From positions 1-64,000 of the forward strand of contig JAPYMA010000083.1 of the NCBI GenBank assembly GCA_035041965.1: a stretch of DNA of 64,000 nucleotides. The letters run 5' to 3'. Positions 40,354-52,735 of the stretch are shown here, in pieces. The notes below the pieces were generated by a model, which was not told the DNA's origin, did no database searches, and worked only from the letters and a program-made list of their open reading frames with translations. Both the position numbers and the translations under genes were made by a program. The first letter of the stretch is position 1. Every line of letters begins with the position of its first letter. Source of the DNA: Anisakis pegreffii (taxonomy: Eukaryota; Nematoda; Chromadorea; Rhabditida; Anisakidae).

Positions 40354-41589
40354 CCTCCGTTTCCTGCAACTCGATGTAACGACCGTCATTGTATTATAAG
40401 TGAGACTATGAAACAAGGTAACAACGTAACTATGAAACAAACAATTAACGTATTCAAAAAATCCTTCGCTTAATTAGGGAAACCTGTTCTGGGTTAGATC
40501 AATGAACCATGATAAATTTATATGTGCATAATGGACAAAATTTACAATCGGCGTGGTGAAGTAATGCGAATTAGCAGCAATCACACAAAATTCATGTGTC
40601 AATTCACTGTCACATGGATTGCGAAAGACTGGATTTAACTATTAAAAAGCTTCGAATGTCACCAAAATTTCGAAGTCGTGTTTGATTTTACAATCAATCC
40701 GCAACAATACATCAGCGTTTTTGACAACGAATGGACAACAGACCAATCAAGCTCCCAACAAGGAGGGAATGACGAAAATGAGTACAATGATAAGATAAGT
40801 TTGTATTCGTAAGCAAATAACCTTTGTAGTCGTAAATGATAACGATCAGACGTTCCCGTAGAGTGTCATTAGTGGTAAACATAATGATCAGTTGTGATCT
40901 TCGTATGTTGATTGAACCACTCAATATTCCGTAATCCATTGATAAGACACCAAGCAAAACGTCATAATAGAAATGCACTGGTGCAAATGAGACATTTTTA
41001 ATACTTAGCATATGTGATCAACCTTGAACTCGCTATGGAGTTTCCCTTCAGACTGTACTATTCGATATGAGATTAGGTTGCGGTGTTGTAGGCACAACTG
41101 AGGAATCGCGATGAATCGTTTTTATTTTCACTCCTTTTAAAACGAATCAATGGAAGAACTCGGCAGAACAATCACACAGAAAACAAGAAAAACAGTATTC
41201 GATCAACACGTCGAGAAATTATCACTAAATTTATTAAAAGCTACAGGTGACATTCCATTCGTTCATGTTGATGAGTCAAAATATGAATTATTAGATTTTT
41301 AAAGACGAACAGCATTGATTCAATGTGACGACATAAACTATACTGCAGATAAGAAGTAAGATAAGAAGTGACATGAACTATAATGCAGAAAATGTTTCTA
41401 AGTTTATCACAAACGCTGATATTTGCAAACAAAACAATATTATGATGATAGAAATCATAAAAACGCTTCCACGCTACTCGAATGTAAATCACAATTATCG
41501 TTCATAGCAGCACAGCTTATGTGAGGCACATAATGACTTAGAGGTAAAACTTTGCTCAGTAGCAAGCAGGATAAAGTTTCTCGATTAAC
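40354..41589. other. Spacer upstream of the UGT gene
   Basis: No gene recognised. It should contain the UGT promoter, but no element is distinctive. Open frames on the minus strand at 40712-41011 and 41241-41492 have no family resemblance. Confidence 0.4.
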
Positions 41590-41973
41590 TTAGAGGGAAT
41601 ACGAAGAGACGGAAGCACGTAGCCATGGGAAGTTGAAAGATTTCCACGATTTCGTATAGTCGATTCCAGGATAAGGACTCAAAAATTTCCAGGTCAATTC
41701 ATATGTGCAGTACAGAATGAGGAATATCATTCCGGGTTTATCATAACCAATTGGAATATACACAAGCTCGCAATATAATCAACCGGCTGCAAATAAGAAA
41801 TTGAGACCAAACATAGTATCGAAACACCGGGATAAACTATGAGGAAATACCGACAGCATAAGACCAAGAAATGGAAGAAGCGTTAACGGTTGGTAATGAA
41901 AATATAACTGAGAGGAAAGAATCGACTGAATCACATGAAGAGGAATTGAGCTATTTTGGACTGAAATCGTCAA
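41590..41973 (-). pseudogene. Membrane-protein-like frame interrupted by one in-frame TGA
   Basis: A minus-strand frame of 128 codons runs through a single TGA at 41781-41779 and ends at TAA (41592-41590). It starts next to a TTTCAG acceptor. The first part has hydrophobic stretches (PLTLLPFLGLMLSVF). The part after the TGA continues with GYDKPGMIFLILYCTYELTW and ends SFNFPWLRASVSSYSL. I do not recognise the family. The TGA could be a true pseudogene mutation, or the frame could be two exons with a missed junction. It lies tail-side of acer-1 on the same strand. Confidence 0.35.
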
Positions 41974-42385
41974 ATTTAGCTATGTTGGTCCAAAATTTGC
42001 AGTTCATTGAACACTTAAGAAAAAAACCAGCCAGTTAATAGTCGTTGCACGCCAACTCATTTACTTGTATCTACCGAACAGATGACTTCAACCCCCAACA
42101 ATTCAAAAGACACGAGCCTGATAATCCTTATATGCCTAATAACTCCAGAATTGTATCAATTATCTACATATCTGATCAAGAATTTTGCCAACTTAAGAAA
42201 ATCAGTTGCCAAACGAAGATTTTCAATGGGTGATATCATGCGTAAACTAGTCTGGGGATGGAGTTCGAGAAGAAGACGAGACGAAAACGAATAAATTTAT
42301 TGAATTATTGCATTCAAATCATTCAAACAATCATAACAACAACAACAATCGATCCGTATTATTTTCTTCATTGAGCACATTCAGC
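41974..42385. other. Short spacer at the acer-1 3' end
   Basis: Holds overlapping plus-strand open frames at 42045-42294. One contains DFNPQQFKRHEPDNPYMP; another ends GWSSRRRRDENE at a TAA that overlaps an AATAAA. They are mutually incompatible and unassigned. It also includes the 3' UTR of acer-1 (minus strand). Confidence 0.3.
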
Positions 42386-45300
42386 TTAATCAGCCGATGG
42401 CATAACCTTCAGTCTCTCGAAAGCGGCCTTTTCCAGTTCAGCACGATGGTTTGGATGTGCGATCTTGATCAACTCATAGGCTCGTTGACGCATGTTTTTG
42501 CCCCACAACTGTGCAATACCGTATTCGGTAACCACATAGTGAACATGACCACGTGAAGTCACCACACCGGCACCCTAAAATACAACTCCAAATGATGACC
42601 AAAAGGTTTGAATAGTGACGAAAGATCAATTTTTCTGATCAGAAAAGCAGATAGCTGTTAAGAATGTTGAGAAGGAAGCGAACAGCTGACTGACCTGGTT
42701 AATATATGGAACAATCTTGGAGATTCCCTTCTTGGTGGCTGCCGGCAGAGCGATGATTGGCTTACCAAGGCCATCGTCACCGATCGCCGCGCCTCGAATG
42801 AAGTCAACCTGACCGCCGAAACCGGAAAGGAATCGTTCACCAACCGAATCCGCAACTACTGAAAACGATTCATCATTACTGCATGATCTATCGTGATTTA
42901 TTACTACTATCCCATAAGAGTTGCCTATTTCATACTGATTTGATATTGTGATTTCAGAGAATTTGGCATAAAACTAGGGAAATGTTCACGATGATAACAG
43001 AATCCATCAACTGGATTTTAAATCTTGCTTCAGTAGCACGGTTAGGACAACACGATATAACTGATATGAACGTTAGTACTTACGAATCTCTCAAAACACT
43101 ATCAAGAAAATTTGTTCCTAGTCTCAATCTTAAGTAGTGGAAGAACTCCAATTTCTAAAGTAAATCAGAAACAGCTAATCGTTCATACAAAATCCCTGTA
43201 ATGTCAGGTGAATGGATGAGAAAACCCCTAACGGACCCTGTCCAGTGAGATCGATTTCGACAGCTGAATTGATTGCTGTCATTTTGGGCATCGTTCGAAC
43301 GATACTTGGATCGTTCACCCAAGCCACATCACCGAACATCACACTCACGTTATCGTTCAAGAAATCATACAGCTTCTTCGTTCCATAAACGAATGATACA
43401 ACCATCTAAAGCAACTCCAGATCATATAAACGATTTTTTCAAAGAGCTTTGAAGGACGTCGCCATTCAACAATGCTCAAAATGAAGTTTAAAGTCTATAA
43501 TTAAAGCAATTCAGAAGAAACAGTCAGCCATGAATTCAACTCCTGGAATGTTAAAAATAAGCTTCAATGTACATCAATGAACACGAGTATCCGTGAAATT
43601 TAGCGCACCCATCATTGAAACACTGCATCGACTGACCTTGCCCGGATGGAGTGGCTTCTTGGCGTTTGTGATAGCGTTACATTCAACCAAATCCAACACA
43701 CCATCCGAGAACATCTCAGTGTGAATACCCAAATCTTTATGATCACCCATAGCAGCCAATGCTGCATCCGGGATAGCACCAATACCTGAAGTAGGAATAT
43801 ACTCGCGATCAGCGTAAATAATCGATCAGTTCAATATTTCCAACTCGTAAATCCAATAGTGTGCACTCGTCAGTGTATTCGTCTTCTGATTTGGTGAGTT
43901 CGTTTGAGATTGAATGCGATGTTTCGAATGGGACAAATGTGATAAGTGAATACGGAAGGTGACCAAAATTTCATTCAGAACATCTGTGATCACATGAAAC
44001 AGTCGTTTCGACCAAGCATTGCTTAGTGTTGTTCATTGGGGTGCACCTGATGAAATTTCTCAGCCTGAAACTTCAGAATTGCACTCAAGTGACTGAGCAC
44101 TCACCCATCTGAAGTGTGGCACCATTGTCGACCAAGTTATCGGCGATAATTTTACCAATTTTCATCTCCTCAGGTGAGGCCGGTCCACCCACTGGTCGTT
44201 CATGGAGAGGGTGGTCGTTCAACTCGATCATAACATCGATGTGTGACTGGTGAATTACTGAGTCGCCGAATGTTCGTGGCATATGCTTGTTGGTCATTGC
44301 TGGAACAATGAGAGTGATTCAGAAGTACCAAATTGAACGCAATTTCTCGTGTTTAACATACATACCACCAATGATAAGTTTTTTGTTATGACTTTGAAAT
44401 CATCGTTTCAAGCTTCGCCTCAAGTGGATGTTTGTATTCAGATCCTATAGGCTGTAGACGATCGAGCAGTACTAGCTCATATACTGAAGTCTCTATATTT
44501 AAGGACATGAATGCTGCTTCATTTGGAACTTATGGAACAGCTGAGAAGATGATTTTTTAAGGAATCGCTCATCAAGCAGTTATTTAATTGATAATGAGAT
44601 ATAATCACGAGATAAGTAAGCAACGAACCAATAATGTGGTTGGCTTGCTTTACTGCAGCACATGCCGTGTCAACGCTGGTACCCAATGAACAGAAACCAT
44701 TCTCGTCTGGAGGAGAAACCTAAACTACTACCTCACTCACGATTTATCATGAGTGCGAGAACCATCATAAAATTGCTATCATAAGGCCGGAAATCATTCA
44801 ATTCCCTGCCATGCAGCAGTTCCAGCTAACGCAATGAATGCTAACGAAACATCAGCATATAAATGAATTGACAGCTAATTGTAAGCATTTCTTAACAATC
44901 ATCAATGTTGTGTTAAGGACTTAAGCCATTAGAGAGGCTCACATGAATAATCGCAGCGTCAAGTTTAATCGCACCGGTTCGGAAAAGAAGTGGAACTTCG
45001 TGGAGGAATGTCGAGTTGAAATCAGCTGTGCCTGAAAACTTATTCATTTACTAAGGTGCAGATTCAGAATTCAGTTGAGAGATTGACAAATCCATAGTTC
45101 AACTTTGAAAAATCAGCTCAAACGGTGCAAAGCATTAAATGATTCGAACTAACCATCGTTGACTGCCTTACGCAAGTTACCACCAGTGAAGAGGGAGTTC
45201 GAACGGATTCTATCTGAAACACCGAAATCTTATCATCTGTCAGTTTTTATTCTGATCTGATGATTGAACCAAAAAGTTTACCAATATTCCCTTTATTGGG

Positions 45301-46162
45301 CAACTTTCTGATAGCGAAAGTTTTAGATTTCAAGCTTCATGCGATTCATTCGTGTTCCATAAGCACATGGAATGATGACGAGAACTTGTAAATGTTCTGA
45401 ATTTGTCTGAGAGAATATCGATAGGATTCTGAAATGTTAGAAAACTCTATGAAAAGAAAACACACGTTTCATATCCTCAGCAGTCCATGGCGTTGGTCCT
45501 TCCAAATGTAAATGATGCAGTTTTATACCCTTAAGATCGTTCGCTTTTGCATAATCGCACAGTCCGAATAACAGCGGTGTAGGGGTTGCCGCAATACCGT
45601 GAATGAAAATATTGTCACCTGAACTATGAAAATAAGCAAAAATAAAAATCATCACAAACAATCTCATTAATAACTTCATCTAGCTGGAAGAATCACTGGT
45701 TATTATTCGTGACCGAATGTTCTAATCATATTCATAAATGCGAAATATCAATATCAGTTGTAATAAGGATGACTCCAGCAAGCGATTGCATTAGTACAAT
45801 TGAATGGGATCAACTCATATGACTTTCTCAATATCACAAGCACAAGGACTCTGTTCTGCATCAGCATACATCAACTTAATCTCTACGAGCATGACATAAC
45901 ATAGTATTTTATGACCTAAACGGCCCAAAATTTATTTCAGTGACTGATGCAACATCGAATAAACCACTAAAACAAGTGAATTACTACGACTCGTACCTGA
46001 TCTGATACCGTTGAAGGCATTTTTGATATCACTGAGTACGGTTTTCTTGCCTTTGATTGGATATCCGCATTCTTGTTCCACTAAACTACCAGGCACAATC
46101 CTAAGCAGTGCCGGACTTGTCGAGAAGCAGCGTTTTGCGGGTGCAAGTGCTCGTGAAAGCAT
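42386..46162 (-). CDS. acer-1: Mitochondrial acetyl-CoA hydrolase / CoA-transferase (4-hydroxybutyrate CoA-transferase family), 10 exons
   Basis: Predicted 474-aa mitochondrial enzyme of CoA-transferase family I that hydrolyses acetyl-CoA or moves CoA between short acids. Exons, 5' to 3' on the minus strand: 46162-45997, 45618-45466, 45213-45154, 45031-44943, 44719-44629, 44299-44105, 43785-43637, 43405-43237, 42858-42695, 42574-42386; phases close. The N-terminus MLSRALAPAKRCFSTSPALL is a textbook mitochondrial presequence. Landmarks: HGIAATPTPLLFGLCDYAK, HVSPPDENGFCSLGTSVDTA, GKIIADNLVDNGATLQMGIG, then IHTEMFSDG with the expected catalytic glutamate at about E275. The glycine-rich GFGGQVDF is at about 370-377, and VTEYGIAQLWGKNMRQRA near the C-terminus. 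Start: an upstream in-frame TTG exists, but the ATG gives the clean presequence. The symbol rests on resemblance to the C. elegans protein; hydrolase versus transferase cannot be settled. Confidence 0.94.
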
Positions 46163-46859
46163 GCCTGTGTCCCTCTTCAACAATTATCTCTGTTAGCATT
46201 CAATGGCAATCGTATGTGACGGCGCATAATGTATTGCAATTCGAACGAGTTGAAAATCGCACGTAGAAAGGACACACAATCGTACTCGACCATTACAACC
46301 AACAACTTTACGAAATTATTCCCAAACCAATCCGTTGCTACTATTTTAAGTTTACGAAGCCTCATTAAAGTCATAAGCAGAAAATTATCGCATGAAATCG
46401 CTTTCATTATCAAAATGATCGTTTGAAGTTGTTGGAAGCAGCTCGGCTCAATGAAGCATTTCGTTGAGCTGCTTGCACTTGCTCGAATGGTTTGTGAAGC
46501 TCAAAGCAGTACATCTGGTTTTTTTTCGAATCAATCCGGTCGTTCTAAAGGACTTGCTAACATTTATGAGTGCAAAGTGTTTGCTCTCAATCAAAAGCCA
46601 TTAAAATTCTTCACTCGCTCGAATAAATAAGAAAGTTTTAAATTGAAACTTCGGCATAACAATGTTCCGGTATCAATACATTTTCGAGAACAAAAACATG
46701 TGAGATGTGAAATTCGATTCTTAGTGCAAATTTTGTGTTGTGATCATGAAAGCATAAATGAATGAAAGTTGAGTGCGACTACGAACATACAATATAAATC
46801 TTGAGCAATGACATAGACTTGAGAATAATTCTGCTCGGATAACAGTGAGTTATCTGCAT
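46163..46859. other. acer-1 upstream region
   Basis: Contains the putative promoter side of acer-1. An acceptor-like GTTGAAG lies just 5' of the acer-1 start and might be a spliced-leader site. No other feature is seen. Confidence 0.35.
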
Positions 46860-47126
46860 TCACAGCTGTTCCTGGCTTGCAAGGCAAAGAAATTTGATGA
46901 TGGTTGCTGAAGAGTCTGCTTTCCGTTCACTTTTGCTCTCAGACAGTGCAAGATGTTGTTCACCGTATGGAATGAGAACAAATGTAGGACATCCACCGCA
47001 CCATACAATGTACTCATCGATGAACATCAACAACTTCTTGATACATAAAATGTTCCGTTCCAGCAAGAGTACTTCTACTCTCGAATGGTTTTTCGAAGTA
47101 TTAATGATAGAATCATCAGGAAACAC
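46860..47126 (-). CDS. Unassigned open exon upstream of acer-1
   Basis: The minus-strand frame of about 88 codons follows an acceptor-like TTACTAG and ends at a natural TGA. It includes FIDEYIVWCGGCPTFVLIPY and a charged stretch SESKSERKADSS. A second open stretch upstream at about 47260-47190 on the same strand (KLYAILRDTIPDFVVE) could be a preceding exon, but the phases do not join cleanly. I do not recognise the product. A plus-strand frame over the same bases (46894-47130) looks less natural. Confidence 0.25.
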   Translation of the reverse strand: MFPDDSIINTSKNHSRVEVLLLERNILCIKKLLMFIDEYIVWCGGCPTFVLIPYGEQHLALSESKSERKADSSATIIKFLCLASQEQL

Positions 47127-50100
47127 CTAGTAATATAGCATCATAGAAATTTTTTGCAAATATTAGTGCTCATGTACCCTCAACAACAAAATCGGGAATA
47201 GTATCGCGCAGAATCGCATACAGTTTTGAAAATGATATTCCGGTATATGCATAACTTTACCTGAAGGACGAAACCGATAGAATATACGCTTTGAACGATG
47301 GTTAGTACATGAAACTAGTGGAAAGCAACAGAACATGAAGGGAATTTAACATTCGTCACGTTGATTTGTTAGCAATTATAGCTTGCGATAGTACAAACCA
47401 GTATATGAACAAATTAAGGACTACTGACAAAAAATTTATGTAGTGATTTAATGGGTACATAATGATATCAAAAAATGACTACTATCATGAAATACACGCA
47501 AATTCTTCAATAAAAGTTCAGTGTAACAACAAGAAGAGATGCATGCATGCACCAAGCGAACGTTTGAATAAACACAACTGAATCACACCGATCAAATTGT
47601 CAAAATCAATAAAGTGATGACATCAAAAATGTTTTATGAACACAGCAACTCTCGAAAAAAAGAAAAGACCTGCTGTAATTGCCTGCGATTACAAACGAAC
47701 GATGAACGCAGACAGTTGTGGATTTTGAGAAGGTGATATGACTGGATAAAGATGGGAAGGATGAAGCAGAGGGACAGAACAGCTTAAGGAAATCCTCGGT
47801 GGGTGGCTACAGAAGATAAAATAGCTGGAAAGATAAATTGGTCAACTTCTAGATCCCTCATGATTGATAAAACCAGTTCAGAATCCATACAGTCCCTCGT
47901 AAGCATCGTCTACTTAGTGCTCTTTCGAGGAATTCATGTGGTTGAAACAGGAAAGAACAAGAAGTCAGTCAATTCGAAAGGATATCCCTCACAGATGTAG
48001 AAGTTTGAAGCAACTTTATAGGAGATGTTGAGAAGTTCATGATATTGGATTAAGATTGTGAAATCTGAGTTGCTAAGCAAAATCAGCAATACCCATTGGG
48101 AGTAGATCTACTGGAAAAGAAAGCTACTTCAAAATCCAAACCCAACAAACATCCCATTTCAATTCGTCACTAACGGAATGTTTCAATTCTTCATCACTTA
48201 AGAATTATTCTTCATGCACATGCAGAAGGGATTATTTGCAAAGCACTCAGTGTGTAATCTCAAAAAGATTACAACACATTCAACTCTCATACCAAAATAT
48301 ATGAAGAAATCAGTGTATCTTGAAAGAACATCAACTTTGAATGTCTGAAACTTTGTTTGAACAATTTTTTCTTTTAGATTTTTTTCACATTTTCCGTTTC
48401 ATTCCCTTCCACCTACAACTTCTCAAACAATTACTTGCCATATCGCTATCATCGTCTTCATTCTTCTCTCGTGTCAAACTATCATATTAAAGCATTCGAA
48501 CAGAAGCCGTTTCAAAACCCATTGCGAAGGAATGTGCATTCAATGGCAAATAATCAATATAAGCTATTTCGCTTACATAAGTTAAAGTGAACAGCTTCTT
48601 CTATTATCATTATCTACACATTTGAATGTACACAAATACACGAATATGACGTTAGCAGAACTCTCATCTATCAGAACTATAAGCTGAATTATAATAACTC
48701 ATCATAATGATCATTGAGAGCAAATTAAAATACGCAATAGCCGTAGTAAAGGACTCAAATGAGGGCAATTATCATTGGAAATTCTCAAATTAAATCACCC
48801 TCATTGTTCATGAGCCAATTGAAACAACTCAAATAATCACCCGGAAAATTTGAATTCGACCAATCTAATGATTCAGAATGATATGAAATTTAAGGGTGGA
48901 ATCACCCTAATAATCCTATATGTGCTCAGCAATTGCAAGATTTTGAAGGAGAACTGAAATTCCTAATCACCTTTTGTGCAGAAATTACTTCAAAAAAAAA
49001 AATACCTCGAGCACTTCGTTGTGAACACAAACCAGAACAAACTAAATGATTCGTTGCATTCAGAAAGCATCACTCAGGCAATAAACTCTAGACGTTCCTT
49101 TATCATCTTACCGGTCACATTGTTACCGATATAATTCACATCGTTTCTTGTAAAATTGCTAATGCAAAAACTTCTAGCAAAAATGATTCAAGCACAACAG
49201 TCGGACAATAAATGTGCTTACATTCAACGAAAGACACAATCGATACATAGGCATCAACGTTATCGAACAATGATATCAATAACCACACTCAGACGTTATC
49301 TTTATTATCAGCTCCATAGCTATTATCATTTATCATTCGGCTAGTCACATTACGGCAACAATCACTGCGATTCACACAACGCATTTTAGTTTCTTGAAAA
49401 AAATCTTAAAGGAACTGTGCAATTCAACCATGACGAGCGATTGCTTTTAACTGCAGTTCGTCTGTTTAGAAAATTGAGGAGTGTCTCGTATTTTTCGTCA
49501 GAAAAAGTAATCGTTTGAGACGAAAATAGACGTGCGGTGCAAATCCATCTAAAGAAAAATTCGTAATGAGTCAGCAGAGAGGCTTTTAATCCGACATAGA
49601 AACGTTTTCGAAAGGAAAAAAAAACAGAAAGGAAACACTTGAGTGAATCAAGAAGTATTTCGTTGTATCACGAAAAATTCGCTTAAAATTGTATCGTTTT
49701 CAACGTATTTGTACTGGCTCATCAAATGTTACACTTCATGAAGGTGTTTGACTGTATTTGCTTAACGGTGTTTTCAAGAAAGATGAGCATTTGAGAGAAT
49801 GGAAGTGATGTTTTTGTGTGCAACGATGGAGGAGGATGAAAAATTGATTGAGCGAATTGCGATCATGGAATTGCTAAAACAACTGCCAAATATCATTAAA
49901 TGAATAGTGAAATTGTAGTGACGAATGGAAGGAGTGCTGTAAACCCTGTGCTATGAATTGTACAACAATGTTATGAAAAACAGATGTCATGAAAACAGTC
50001 TGGTGGAGCTGAATTGTGTACGCTGATAAAGTACAATTCATGAAGGGATAGACTGAAACTAAAGCATATTTTTGAAATGATAGCATCAGAAACGATAGAA

Positions 50101-51950
50101 TAAGACAGATAGCCCAACGAAGGTCTCTCTATGCTGCCTATATGATGAACTCATAATCAAAGAAATGAGCGGCGATTCATGACAGCCAAACATTAGGATA
50201 TCACAAACAGATGATATCTTCGTGGAGCGAACGACGACGACGTAAAAGCTTATGAAAACACAAAGTACATGTAAATTGCTATTGAGCTATCACAGAGTCG
50301 CTCAGGCAAGAAGATATAAAGAGAACGAAAGCCGCGGAACGTGTGTGCAAGCAAAAGTAATGAGCGCGATATAGCATTTGTTGTTCGAATGGATTAAGCC
50401 GGCCGGCTACACTTGTTGTGTGTTTTATTTTTTGGTACTAAGCATCATTAGTTCCCCTAAGCACTAGCACAGCAGCTAAATAGCTGACAACGAGCTGCTA
50501 ACAGATAACAGAGATGTGCGTGATATTGTGAGATCTGCTAGCTCTGAGTGAATGGTAACAGTTTAGAAAAGAAGCTAATTCGATGAGATACAACTAACGA
50601 TAAGGATAACTATGAACAACGCTCAATATTGAAACTGACATTTACAACCTGATTATGTGTACAGAGCAGTTATGTAAATAAGCACTATGTCCTTCAATAT
50701 CACCAAAATGCGTACAGACAAACACATGAATTCAGTGGAATACGAGCGAATGGAAACCCTGAACGCAGACAATTTGATCAAAATTAGAAAAACAATATGT
50801 GGGCGCATACGAAGAGTGCAAATGAAATCATTTCAAGTTATGCGGCATAGCAAGTCTGTAAGGCATCATGCAATCAATCAGTCGAATCATGCAATTGGGT
50901 GAGAATGTGATCGATAAATGCATGAACACATGAATGGAATGCATGCATGATTCAATGAGCGAATGCATATTAATAACAAGCACACCACCAACTGGCCGGC
51001 AGCATGAATGAAATACTACGTATGTGTATATATCCATAGAATTGTGCCAATCGTGTCCTTGAAGTTAACATGCTAAAATATGGACGACGAGCATATTGAG
51101 AACGCCGCCATTCATAAGCCAAACATGGAACATGGATGACTTATATGCGCATGAAATGCAATTAATCATTATAATTAGGTTATAATGTGATAATGATAGA
51201 TATACAAAATCGCACGTAACACCTTTCAACGAAAAATGCTGACTGCTGAGCGATCGAAATAGCGCTGAGCAGAAGGCACTTCCGAGCTGTTCTTGTTTTT
51301 TAAATGTTAGAACTGAACATGAGATGCTTTACAGAACTACCAGTTGCTTTCTCTAGTTCAAAATTGTGTGAATTCAAAGCTAAGGTGCCTTAACAGCATG
51401 AAATCGCTAGCAACTGCCAATTCATTTTCTGCAGTGCCTTCAAGCAAACACCATGCTCAAATGAAGTAATTACATCAAGTCATTATGACCACTCGCATAA
51501 CATTCTCACATTTGCTCGCAATTTATTTTGATCGATCAATTTTTGGAAATTTTAGTTTTTGACTTGTTAAAAGGGTAATATCTTACAGAATTTTTCCTAA
51601 CAATACGAATTCTTTGGAAAATAATATTTGAGAATGGTTTCCAATAAGAAATCATCGATAATGTAACCATCGATAACTGAGAGTCAAGTATTCTTCAAAC
51701 TAGTCAGCACTACAATGTGCTCATTGTGAGGATGAAAAATTCGCTGATGAGAGCAAAATTTTGGAGTGTCAGCTGTTCTTCATCCACTTCCCAAAGTACC
51801 TACAATGAGACCAATAACCATCACATTCAATTCGTTCAAAGTGCTGAAAATTCAATAGCGTATGATATTTCACACGTCGAATACAAATTGCTTCGCATCT
51901 TCGCAGAATAATCCGACCTGCAAACGATAAAGAGCAGTGGTTCTCATAGC
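47127..51950. other. Long AT-rich spacer
   Basis: About 4.8 kb with no gene I can support. Scattered short open frames have no splice context. Apart from the uncertain stretch near 47190-47260, I see nothing in it. Confidence 0.4.
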
Positions 51951-51954
51951 AAGT

Positions 51955-52735
51955 GAAATTACCCATTTTGGGCAATTTGGAGGTGTCAAGGGGTAATGGA
52001 GGGGATTGGGAAATTAGTATTTCATACAGTTGCTACGTTTCGATTGAACGCCATCATAAAGGTGCTTTTTAACTTGGGTAAATTCTTCATTCTCCGATTT
52101 TCTGAGTATCTTTAGCTCGTCTGGGCCTAAGAGGATTTTCAGTTGTTTTAACAGGTTTTTCATTCTTTTCCTTGCTGTTGCAATCGCTCTCATGACTTTT
52201 ATCACCAGAAGTGTTCTCTTCTGCTAAATTCTCATTCATTTCACTTAACAGTTAAAGTCAAATTCTCATTCTATCAAATACACTCTATGATTGATCGTTT
52301 AACTGTTGAACAATTCAATTTGATTGCTGTGTTGTTGACTTCGACTGTCAACACTCGTCAACGCATCCAGTAAATAGTATATGCTACAGAATAAGATGTT
52401 GATTCGAATTGTGAAATAAAATGAGACGAAGTGAATGATAAAAAGTCATGAAGAGAACGATATTCGCATGTGATAGCTATGAGAGCGAATACAACACGTC
52501 TGAAAAGAATAAGAATCCATCTAAAACAGCTTGAAATGAGCATGTCACAGACAACAGCTTTTCATGCAATCATAATCAATTACAATAATGAGCAACACAA
52601 CGGTCTATGACAGTGATTCTCATTGGATGTGAAATTACCCGTTTTCGGTAATTTAGAGTTGTCTGGGAGGGAGTGGGGGTAACTGCGGCCTGCCAGATCA
52701 TCAAAAGTGGTAATGGAGCACCCGAGCGTGAGAGC
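51955..52735 (+). mobile_element. Foldback non-autonomous element, copy B
   Basis: About 780 bp, the best reference copy. It opens with GTGAAATTACCC, then GGAGGTGTCAAGGGG. The same motif recurs as a direct repeat at about 52629-52680, followed by the end motif GGTAATGGAGCACCCGAGCG. In between are long imperfect inverted arms (TTCTCATTCATTTC-type and GATAGCTATGAGAGCGAAT-type blocks) meeting near 52350. It has no coding capacity and sits in spacer DNA. Confidence 0.85.

Noticed and set aside
41779..41781. Selenocysteine recoding of the in-frame TGA
   Set aside because: Nematodes have a very small selenoproteome, the protein is not a known selenoprotein, and no SECIS-like hairpin was recognised downstream.
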